Source: Bacteriovoracaceae bacterium
Lineage (GTDB): Bacteria; Bdellovibrionota; Bacteriovoracia; Bacteriovoracales; Bacteriovoracaceae
DNA length: 5,793 bases
Direction: 5' to 3'
Assembly: GCA_007116425.1 (NCBI GenBank)
Contig: SKIL01000345.1
Span: 1 to 5,793 of the forward strand
Shown here: positions 1-5,490 of the stretch, piece by piece
Numbering within the stretch: the stretch's first letter is position 1
How the letters are laid out: every line of letters starts with the position of its first letter
Translations under genes and position numbers: made by a program
Notes under the pieces: model-generated
Told to the model about the DNA's origin: nothing
The model's input: only the letters and a program-made list of their open reading frames with translations
The model's database searches: none

Positions 1-1032
1 AGCCTCATAGCTCCAAACTATATTCTCACTGCGGCCCATTGTTTACTCCCAATACAATTTCCAGGGAGATACCCCGATTTTATTCGAGAAACAAAAATCC
101 ATTTTGGAAATGGGGTTGAAGGAGGAGATTTTTCTCATTATAGCACAAATAAAACCTACGATATTATAGATATACACGTACATCCCTCTTACCTAGGGCA
201 TGTCAATTTTAGAGGAAATTTTGATCTGGCCTTACTTGAGCTCAAAAGGCCGATCAAAAATATTACTCCAGCTTCACTTCCGAAATCAGAACAAGATGAA
301 TTACAGTATTTCAACGAATATGATCAATTTAAACTGATTGGACACGGACTGCGTGAGCATGCATTTGAGTATAGAAGACAAAGTCTGGAAAGAGAGCTCA
401 GGGTTGGGGAACGATACTCTCTTAAACTTCCATTGGTATCGAAAACTTCAACCGAAGTTTGGTTGGCCAAAGAAAACAAAACGGCCTGTACCGGAGATAG
501 CGGTGGCCCCCTAACAATAAAAGATGACAATCATAAAGTAATACAAATAGGAGTATCAAGTCGAATTATAGGACCATGTGGTGGAAAAAACTCTCAAACC
601 ATCTACTCCAGAGTGTTTCATTCTAGTTGTTGGATAAAAAGCGTTACAAATAGATACAACAAAGACACACATGAAGGAATATTGACTTGCCCAGAATTCA
701 ATGGGAAGCAGCATACAATCAACGTTCTTAATCAGATTCACAAAGAAAAAGGAAAAAGTGTTCTCGAGATCACAAGTATAGACCTATCAGGAAGATTAAT
801 TAATGATCTCTCCCCTCTAGTTGTGTATAAAAACCTAGAAAGAATCAACCTTGAAGATAACCTTATCTTCAATGCTGATAGTCTTTTAGAACTTCACAAA
901 TTACAATTTGTTAAGCTTGCAAAAAACTATCTTGAAAATGATTTCTTTGAAAGGGCCGATCTCAAAGGGATCTTCGCTAGTGGTAAGTTCGAACAATTTA
1001 AAGATTTAGAAGAATTAAGAAATCGACCATAA
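1..1032 (+). CDS. Secreted S1-family (trypsin-fold) serine protease with C-terminal leucine-rich repeats; 5' end outside the window
   Basis: The frame is open from the first base, so the signal peptide, propeptide and mature N-terminus lie upstream; 343 residues are visible. All three catalytic motifs are present: LTAAHC (His13, bases 37-39), NFDLALLEL (Asp75, bases 223-225) and CTGDSGGPL (Ser167, bases 499-501). Cys161-193-type pairing is expected from Cys163 and Cys193 around the active site (the C191-C220 bridge of the family). Counting back from the catalytic Ser, the S1-pocket residue equivalent to 189 is Thr, not Asp, so cleavage after Lys/Arg is not expected. The domain ends near Trp211 (CWIKSV). 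A linker with one Cys (230) follows, then a leucine-rich-repeat segment at residues 257-311. The protein is presumably exported and digests protein outside the cytoplasm; the substrate is unknown. The stop codon abuts a terminator hairpin. The protease family is secure; the role is inference. Confidence 0.93.
   Translation, partial: SLIAPNYILTAAHCLLPIQFPGRYPDFIRETKIHFGNGVEGGDFSHYSTNKTYDIIDIHVHPSYLGHVNFRGNFDLALLELKRPIKNITPASLPKSEQDELQYFNEYDQFKLIGHGLREHAFEYRRQSLERELRVGERYSLKLPLVSKTSTEVWLAKENKTACTGDSGGPLTIKDDNHKVIQIGVSSRIIGPCGGKNSQTIYSRVFHSSCWIKSVTNRYNKDTHEGILTCPEFNGKQHTINVLNQIHKEKGKSVLEITSIDLSGRLINDLSPLVVYKNLERINLEDNLIFNADSLLELHKLQFVKLAKNYLENDFFERADLKGIFASGKFEQFKDLEELRNRP
769..933 (+). repeat. 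Leucine-rich repeats in the protease C-terminus (two full 22-residue units plus part of a third)
   Basis: The translated segment shows a strict 22-residue period: units beginning ITSIDLSGRLINDLSPL, LERINLEDNLIFNADSLLEL and LQFVKLAKNYL align without gaps. They follow the LxxLxLxxNxLxxxxxL pattern of bacterial SDS22/internalin-type repeats. Such repeats form curved protein-binding surfaces, so this tail may direct the protease to a protein partner or surface; that is inference. With fewer than three units the solenoid would be short. Confidence 0.75.
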
Positions 1033-1061
1033 AAAAAGGGGGCCCCTGCAAAAGCCCCCTT
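1031..1061 (-). terminator. Intrinsic terminator of the small RNA, probably also serving the protease gene
   Basis: The stem is AAGGGGGC (1036-1043) with GCCCCCTT (1054-1061): 8 bp, six of them G-C, around a 10-nt loop. Read on the minus strand it is followed by seven T residues (1037-1031), an ideal terminator. Read on the plus strand it begins 3 bases after the protease stop codon and is followed only by a broken tract (TTCCTTT), so it should work less well for the protease. It is best seen as a shared, bidirectional terminator between converging transcripts. Confidence 0.85.
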
Positions 1062-1111
1062 CCTTTCGGCATCCTGCCTCTCTTGTGAAAGCGACATCCT
1101 GTCACTCACAT
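1031..1111 (-). ncRNA. Candidate CsrA/RsmA-binding small RNA (CsrB/RsmZ-like), about 80 nt
   Basis: Read on the minus strand, the segment contains two copies of CAGGAUG, the repeat that CsrA-titrating RNAs such as CsrB carry. Each copy lies in a perfect inverted repeat with GGA as the loop. Hairpin 1 (1110-1084) has inner stem GUGACA/UGUCGC (one U-G pair), then a 2-nt bulge and an outer UGUGA/UCACA stem. Hairpin 2 (1078-1068) is GGCA-GGA-UGCC. A third, unpaired GGA (AAAGGAAG, about 1066-1059) sits at the foot of the terminator. A TATAAT box lies upstream and a GC-rich hairpin with a seven-T run downstream, so promoter, body and terminator are all present and in order. The two loop GGAs are 22 nt apart, within the range one CsrA dimer can bridge. 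It would bind CsrA and relieve its translational targets. No protein reading fits. Expression and binding are inferred, not shown. Confidence 0.66.
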
Positions 1112-1116
1112 CTTCT

Positions 1117-1145
1117 ATTATAGCTAAAAATTGACGCGATAACAG
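1117..1145 (-). promoter_or_regulatory. Promoter of the minus-strand small RNA
   Basis: The complement of 1117-1122 is a perfect TATAAT. At a 17-bp spacing, 1140-1145 reads CTGTTA, only 3 of 6 matches to the -35 consensus. An A/T-rich stretch lies just upstream (about 1146-1160) and could act as an UP element. The predicted start is near 1109-1112, leaving almost no leader before hairpin 1. The weak -35 box would suit activator-dependent transcription, but I see no GacA-type palindrome upstream. Confidence 0.55.
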
Positions 1146-1233
1146 AAAAAACTTTTTAAGGTAATCTTTGCCTAAGGTGAAGGTCGAGTAAAAAGATACA
1201 AGATATGGATAAAGGTGTTTTTAAATACCCAAA

Positions 1234-1263
1234 TTGACTCTAAAGGACGATTGGAAGTAGAAT
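1234..1263 (+). promoter_or_regulatory. Putative sigma-70-type promoter of the four-gene plus-strand unit
   Basis: TTGACT (1234-1239) and TAGAAT (1258-1263) each match the consensus at 5 of 6 positions, with an 18-bp spacer. The predicted start is near 1270, giving a leader of about 45 nt to the preferred start codon at 1316. An AT-rich inverted repeat, GGTGTTT/AAATACC (1214-1229), lies just upstream of the -35 box and could be an operator; this is speculative. A second possible -35 (TTGACG at 1131) has no good -10 partner. Confidence 0.5.
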
Positions 1264-1315
1264 TAAGGTCTATCAATGGTGTCATTTTGTCCGCTTTAGC
1301 ATGAAAAGGAAGGCC

Positions 1316-1762
1316 ATGAACGCTCTCAAAAAACTTACTATATTACTCGGACTATCTCCGCAGTTTCGACCACAAACATTTACATATTTTATACCTGCAC
1401 CAAAGCAGTCAAGGCTTGGCTATAGAGAAAAGAACTTTGATCGAATCGTCTACGACTTAATGTCAAAAGGATTTGAAATTATCGATATCAAAACCCAAGC
1501 AATTACCGGACAGGGCCTAGCAGGGCTATGGGTAATCATGGTTTTACGTCCACTTAATAATGAAGCAGCGGCGCTAGACTTAGATCATTACGATATTGAG
1601 AATAGTATGCGCACTGAAAACGACGAAAAAACTAAAAAGGTAAAAAGCTTTAATGAGGATGCAGAAATAATCGAACTCGAAATGGACCCTGACATTGACG
1701 AACATCAGTTTGAAACAACTTTAGAGTCAAATGAGAGTGAAAGTAAATCAAGTAGAAATTAA
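1316..1762 (+). CDS. Hypothetical protein with an acidic C-terminal tail
   Basis: I do not recognise this 148-residue protein. The start at 1316 is preferred because AAGGAAGG (1306-1313) lies just in front of it. An in-frame ATG at 1301 would add MKRKA but has no ribosome binding site. No signal peptide or membrane segment is convincing, so it is probably cytoplasmic. Residues 1 to about 80 look like a small folded alpha/beta domain: a basic start, then a stretch around FDRIVYDLMSKGFEIIDIKT, then a hydrophobic strand LAGLWVIMVLRPL. The rest is strongly acidic, rich in Glu, Asp, Ser and Asn, and probably disordered. It is the first gene of the plus-strand unit and ends one base before the next start codon, so translation of the two is likely coupled. 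Function unknown; the coding call itself is fairly secure. Confidence 0.8.
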   Translation: MNALKKLTILLGLSPQFRPQTFTYFIPAPKQSRLGYREKNFDRIVYDLMSKGFEIIDIKTQAITGQGLAGLWVIMVLRPLNNEAAALDLDHYDIENSMRTENDEKTKKVKSFNEDAEIIELEMDPDIDEHQFETTLESNESESKSSRN

Positions 1763-1763
1763 A

Positions 1764-3155
1764 ATGCTATCATTAAAGCAAGTTATAATTATCACAAGTA
1801 TTTTGATAACCAGCTCATGTGGTTTAATCAACTGGAGTGCAGAATTTGATAGCTCTCGAGCTCAAAACTTTTCTCGCAAAAAAACTCCAAGTGAAAATTT
1901 AGTTTGTCATAAAGACCAGGAGTTCAAAACAGTAAGTACTTTTCAATTTTATAGTAACTCTCAAGTTACAACTGAAATTTTTGAAAATTTATATCAAAGG
2001 CAGCCTTTTAACAACTATACCCAAGAGGAATTATTAGTAAGCTTTATCCTGCTACACTTCATTACTCGGCCAGACCTCATCGCACCCAATTCAAGACTTC
2101 AAAACTTCTCGATAAATCATAAATCGCATCAAGAAGGGCTTCGATTGGATTATCAAGACTGGAGTCATGCAAGTTTACAGGATTCTCTTCTAGTTTTTCT
2201 TGAGCAATACTTAGCAAGCAGGCCTTCTCGTTCTTTAATGCAAATTGCTAGAAATATTGATCGCTTTATGCCCTCTTCTGTTCAAATAGAATCGGAACTC
2301 GAACAATTCTTACAAAATAATAGTGAGCAAATTCTAGCGAATCCTATGCTTTCGGCATTATTTAGTCGAGGAAATCAAACATTACGAGTAGGTGAATCTT
2401 TCTCGCCCTTCAATTTAGAAGAGTCGATTAAACAGTATCGTCAAATCGTAAAGCAGGAAGAGCATTCAAAAAATAATAAAGCTAAAAGTTTAAGACATCT
2501 TTTTGGGCCTTTTTCAGAGAGTGGAGAGCTAAAGTTTCTCAACCAGATTGGAGAACTCGGAACCCAGTCTATCTTTTGTAATTTTGATTTATCTTTGTAC
2601 TCTCAAGGCATTTTCTTACCTGGCCCACACAGTGAGCACACAGCTTTAGAAATTGGAATTTTTAATAGAGAAATTCAAAAAAGTAATCTGGTCACTATCA
2701 CAACCAGTAATATCAAGCGAAAGCTGAATCGAGAATCGAATCTCCTTTTGGCACAAGCGAAGTCTCAAAAGAACGCTCAAAAAGCTTCCTTTTGTCACTC
2801 GTTAAATCTTATCACTCAAACAGAAATGATTATAAGTTCATCGAGAAGCCGAGATCCAGGACAAGTTCTGGGGAACTTTCTTAAAAAAGATATTTTTGAG
2901 GACCCTTCACTAGATAACTTAAAAAATCATCTTAACTTAGCTCGCACCATTAAGCTTTCAAGACCATTAAGAATTCTGTACGAAGAGTCGAGAGGAGATT
3001 CTGAAAAACTACAACAACTCTACCAAAAAAATCTTCCGGTCTACTACTCTCCAAAAATTGGCTCTCTTCACATTCATTTATTGGATCCAAGCACTCAGTA
3101 TTTTGGGCCAATCCTTGATAACCGCTGGGATATGAGCTTAAAATGTATAGATTAG
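1764..3155 (+). CDS. Putative lipoprotein of unknown function (463 residues)
   Basis: From the ATG at 1764 the protein begins with a short basic n-region and a hydrophobic core, then ITSSC with the lipid-attachment Cys at 19, which fits signal peptidase II cleavage. Gly at +2 gives no inner-membrane retention signal under the E. coli Asp+2 rule. An in-frame ATG at 1731 would bury the signal peptide behind 11 charged residues, so it is rejected. The mature part is soluble, largely helical in appearance, and has four further cysteines (48, 272, 344, 461), which could form two disulfides in the periplasm. I recognise no domain. It starts one base after the upstream stop and overlaps the next gene by 13 bp, which indicates coupled expression. 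No strong ribosome binding site precedes it. Location is inferred; function is unknown. Confidence 0.85.
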   Translation: MLSLKQVIIITSILITSSCGLINWSAEFDSSRAQNFSRKKTPSENLVCHKDQEFKTVSTFQFYSNSQVTTEIFENLYQRQPFNNYTQEELLVSFILLHFITRPDLIAPNSRLQNFSINHKSHQEGLRLDYQDWSHASLQDSLLVFLEQYLASRPSRSLMQIARNIDRFMPSSVQIESELEQFLQNNSEQILANPMLSALFSRGNQTLRVGESFSPFNLEESIKQYRQIVKQEEHSKNNKAKSLRHLFGPFSESGELKFLNQIGELGTQSIFCNFDLSLYSQGIFLPGPHSEHTALEIGIFNREIQKSNLVTITTSNIKRKLNRESNLLLAQAKSQKNAQKASFCHSLNLITQTEMIISSSRSRDPGQVLGNFLKKDIFEDPSLDNLKNHLNLARTIKLSRPLRILYEESRGDSEKLQQLYQKNLPVYYSPKIGSLHIHLLDPSTQYFGPILDNRWDMSLKCID

Positions 3156-3415
3156 TTATATATGGACGGGCCGGCCAAAGAGAAGTAAAGTCAATCAAGT
3201 TTAAAAAACCTGAAATAGCATCTAATCAGACCATAAACCTTATGTTTTTACTCCATCAACATAATATACCTATTGCCTCTAGCTGCTATGCAGAAGGAAT
3301 TTGTCATAAATGTGTAGTTAGCTTAAATAAAAAAGAAATTCTCTCATGTCAGGTTAATCTTCAAGACTTGTTCAAAGAGAAAAATTTCGTCAAAATAGAG
3401 GTCGGCTATCTTTAA
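3143..3415 (+). CDS. Small 2Fe-2S ferredoxin-like protein with a shortened cluster loop
   Basis: The 90-residue product has the signature ASSCYAEGICHKCVVSL followed by EILSCQ. Cysteines 48, 54, 57 and 69 give CX5CX2CX11C. The first three fit the [2Fe-2S] ferredoxin fold (CX4-5CX2C), and the fourth lies in the usual LxCQ context. However, the third-to-fourth spacing is 11 residues where plant-type and adrenodoxin-type ferredoxins have about 29-37, so a segment is missing compared with the family. It is presumably a cytoplasmic electron carrier; its partner is not evident, since no reductase or oxygenase is in the window. It overlaps the lipoprotein gene by 13 bp and ends 14 bp before the exonuclease gene. 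There is no good ribosome binding site, so translation is probably coupled to the gene before. The fold call is good; cluster binding needs testing. Confidence 0.82.
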   Translation: MYRLVIYGRAGQREVKSIKFKKPEIASNQTINLMFLLHQHNIPIASSCYAEGICHKCVVSLNKKEILSCQVNLQDLFKEKNFVKIEVGYL

Positions 3416-3429
3416 AAAAGGAATCAAGT

Positions 3430-4026
3430 ATGAAGTATTTATCTTTTGATATTGAAGCAACAGGGCTGGCCGAAAATGACCTCATTATTGAATACGCTAT
3501 GGTCCCTTTTGATGTCAAAACAAAGACGATTGAGCACCAACTCTCCTTTCATACGTATATCAAATGCCCAAGTTTTGATGAACTCAGACCTAGACTTGAT
3601 TCGTGGGTTATTGAAAACAACCAGAAGTTAATTGAAAAAGCGCACAGTACAGGAGTTGAGCTGTCACAATTTAAATCGCAGTTCACAGGATACCTAGAAT
3701 CTGATGAGGTGCTCAATTACTTTAAAGACACTCCTCTAGGAGACAAAAATAAGATTATTCTTTTTGGAAAATCTTTGAATGCAATAGACCTCCCCTTTCT
3801 CAACAGAGATTTAGGATGGGACTTTATGAGAAAATACTTTCATCACCAAGTTTTAGACTTAAGCTCGATTATTATGGGAATGATTGATACCAAGCAACTT
3901 CCTGAAAGGTGTCTTTCTGGAAGTGAGTTAATGAATTATTTAAATAGGGGTGAAGTGGCGCATACGGCCCTAGAGGATGCTATAAATACTGCTAAAATTT
4001 ACTTAGAGTTAGTTAGTAAGTCTTGA
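3430..4026 (+). CDS. DEDDh-family 3'-5' exonuclease (DnaQ/RNase T superfamily)
   Basis: The 198-residue protein has all acidic residues of a DEDDh nuclease: Exo I at FDIEATGL (Asp7, Glu9), Exo II at NAIDLPFL (Asp120) and Exo III at HTALEDA (His178, Asp183, the H-x4-D pattern). These bind the two metal ions that remove nucleotides from 3' ends. The size is close to oligoribonuclease and RNase T, but the sequence outside the motifs differs enough that I cannot choose between RNA and DNA substrates. It is a single domain with no signal peptide, hence cytoplasmic. A clear AAGGA (3418-3422) precedes the ATG by 7 bases. It is the last gene of the plus-strand unit, and its final 28 bp overlap the end of the opposite-strand lipoprotein gene. 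Confidence 0.88.
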   Translation: MKYLSFDIEATGLAENDLIIEYAMVPFDVKTKTIEHQLSFHTYIKCPSFDELRPRLDSWVIENNQKLIEKAHSTGVELSQFKSQFTGYLESDEVLNYFKDTPLGDKNKIILFGKSLNAIDLPFLNRDLGWDFMRKYFHHQVLDLSSIIMGMIDTKQLPERCLSGSELMNYLNRGEVAHTALEDAINTAKIYLELVSKS

Positions 4027-4616
4027 AAAAGAAGTCGTAAATCAATGCTATTTCCTTGATAGCGGGCCTCAAAAATAAGCTCACCTGGCGCAGATGCACC
4101 AATAACCATTGTCCCTTCAGGATAATCAAAGCGATGTAAAAATTTCCCAGAGGCCACTTGAGCTAAGGCCTGACCGCGAGTAACTCTTTGACCTTCTGAG
4201 ACTAAAGGGTTTTGTATATTTACATAAAGAGTAAAAAGAGGTGACTTTAGCTCTCCAATTTGGTGAGTTAAAACTAACATCATTAATTTTTTTTCTTCCA
4301 GACCGTCAACGTCCAGGCCTAGTGCGATGAGATACTCCGGAGTGACTTCACCAAGGTAATGAACATATCCCCCCTTCGAGGCCTGGATATGCGCCCCTTT
4401 TCGAGAAGGTATCAATACTTTTGAGATTGACTGATCAAAAGCGGTGACCTGGCGTGAACTAGATACAGGCCATGACCAATCATCACTCACCAGATGATCT
4501 TCGAGATTATTAACCAATTTCTTTGGATGTAACTGCCCATCTTGCCGAGATTGGTGTGAGCAACTGAGAAGAACTCCAAAGGTAAGAACATTTAGGAGGA
4601 AGAAAAAGTTACGCAT
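3999..4616 (-). CDS. Lipoprotein with a degenerate LytM (M23-like) domain, NlpD/EnvC-like
   Basis: The 205-residue product starts with a hydrophobic signal peptide and lipobox VLLSC (Cys19); Ser at +2 suggests the outer membrane. A LytM-like domain runs from WPV (49-51) to the C-terminus. It retains the family landmarks: RKGAHIQASKGGYV (72-85), TLYVNI (129-134), EGQRVTRGQALAQV (141-154) and GELIFEAR (178-185). The zinc site is lost: the H-x-G-x-D motif reads RKGAH, the YAHL His is Asn133, and the HLHFE motif reads ELIFE. It is therefore probably not an endopeptidase. In EnvC and NlpD such inactive domains switch on cell-wall amidases during division, and a similar role here is inferred. Unlike NlpD there is no LysM domain. 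AGGAAGGA inside the surE end is its ribosome binding site, and its ATG directly follows the surE stop. Confidence 0.85.
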   Translation of the reverse strand: MRNFFFLLNVLTFGVLLSCSHQSRQDGQLHPKKLVNNLEDHLVSDDWSWPVSSSRQVTAFDQSISKVLIPSRKGAHIQASKGGYVHYLGEVTPEYLIALGLDVDGLEEKKLMMLVLTHQIGELKSPLFTLYVNIQNPLVSEGQRVTRGQALAQVASGKFLHRFDYPEGTMVIGASAPGELIFEARYQGNSIDLRLLFQDLLTNSK

Positions 4617-5459
4617 TTATAATCCTTCCTTAAATTGATGATCTTGCCAACTGGACCAATCTTTAAATTTTGACAAAAAGGCCTTCCATTTTTCCTGATG
4701 TTTAAACTCAATGTTTTGTAATAAATTTGTAGACTGATTAAATATCAAACTAGAGACTGAAATATTTTTATTTTCAACACTTAAGCAGTCACTCCCCTCA
4801 ATTTCTTGAAAGCCTTGATATATTCCGCCAATCCAATAATACTCTCGTCCGCGAAAATCTTTTCGCTCCATAATCTCTTGTGAGTAATGGCGAATTCCAG
4901 GCCTTGTTAATTCAACAGAGGCAATTTGATCTTGATTTAAATTGGGGACATTAATATTTAAAATCTCATAAGGTGAAATAATCTCGTGAACAGAATTTTG
5001 GATCAAATCCCGCACAAAAAAGGCGGCCGTTTCATAGAGTTCATCATCTTTATCTTTAGGTGGACGAGTTAAAAAATCTACAACCGAGCTAATGGCAATT
5101 GCTGGAATACTTCTAAAGCAGGCCTCTCTGGCGGCCGCAACAGTGCCAGAGTAAAAAATATCTTGCCCGAGGTTTGCCCCTCGATTTATCCCCGAAACAA
5201 TAAGGTCTGGAGAATCTTGGGCCATAATATGAGCAATTCCCAATAGGGCGCAATCGGCGGGGAAGCCGCTACAGCCATAGACCTTATCTTCAACCTCAAC
5301 AACTCTCAACGGAGAATCGAGAGTGAGAGTGTGGCCAGTAGCTGAACGCTCTTCTAAGGGGGCCACAACAGTCACATCAGCAATTTTTGATAAGACTTTG
5401 TAGAGAATTTTTATCCCAGGGGCATGAACACCATCATCGTTGCATAGCAATATCTTCAC
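4617..5459 (-). CDS. surE: 5'/3'-nucleotidase SurE
   Basis: The protein opens with KILLCNDDGVHAPGI and carries the full SurE set: the Asp8-Asp9 metal pair, Ser39 in ERSATGHTLT, Asn92 in SGINRGANLGQD, and YSGTVAAAREA. SurE is a cytoplasmic metal-dependent phosphatase that acts on nucleoside monophosphates, in E. coli also on short polyphosphate and in stationary-phase survival. The start is taken as GTG at 5459: it gives the usual SurE N-terminus and residue numbering, and GAGG lies 5 bases before it. ATGs at 5534 and 5528 would add about 25 non-family residues and overlap the upstream gene. At 280 residues it is somewhat longer than the usual 250-260, through a C-terminal extension rich in Trp, Lys and Gln. 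It follows an upstream gene by 31 bp and abuts the LytM lipoprotein gene with no gap, so the two are surely co-transcribed. Confidence 0.96.
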   Translation of the reverse strand: MKILLCNDDGVHAPGIKILYKVLSKIADVTVVAPLEERSATGHTLTLDSPLRVVEVEDKVYGCSGFPADCALLGIAHIMAQDSPDLIVSGINRGANLGQDIFYSGTVAAAREACFRSIPAIAISSVVDFLTRPPKDKDDELYETAAFFVRDLIQNSVHEIISPYEILNINVPNLNQDQIASVELTRPGIRHYSQEIMERKDFRGREYYWIGGIYQGFQEIEGSDCLSVENKNISVSSLIFNQSTNLLQNIEFKHQEKWKAFLSKFKDWSSWQDHQFKEGL

Positions 5460-5463
5460 ATCT

Positions 5464-5468
5464 ACCTC
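5464..5468 (-). promoter_or_regulatory. Ribosome binding site that fixes the surE GTG start
   Basis: The minus strand reads GAGGT at 5468-5464, with GAGG ending 5 bases before the GTG at 5459-5457. The alternative ATGs further upstream have no comparable site, and only the GTG start gives the family-typical N-terminus. Confidence 0.7.
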
Positions 5469-5490
5469 AATTTTTGGCCTTAAAACAAGT

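Noticed and set aside
927..1109. A 60-codon minus-strand reading frame starting with GTG within the small RNA
   Set aside because: It contains the terminator hairpin and T-run, has no ribosome binding site at a proper distance, and lies antisense to the protease end; the RNA reading explains the paired repeats better.
1276..1299. Seven-codon leader peptide (MVSFCPL) ahead of the plus-strand unit
   Set aside because: Its only ribosome-binding-like bases (1265-1268) lie upstream of the predicted transcription start, and no attenuator structure follows.
1301..1315. Start of the acidic hypothetical protein at ATG 1301
   Set aside because: It has no ribosome binding site, whereas AAGGAAGG stands before the ATG at 1316; the alternative cannot be fully excluded.
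1731..1763. Start of the 463-residue lipoprotein at 1731
   Set aside because: It would place charged residues ahead of the signal peptide and overlap the preceding gene; the ATG at 1764 gives a normal lipoprotein signal.
2950..3198. Minus-strand reading frame of 82 codons
   Set aside because: It is a shadow of the lipoprotein gene on the other strand, with no signal of its own.
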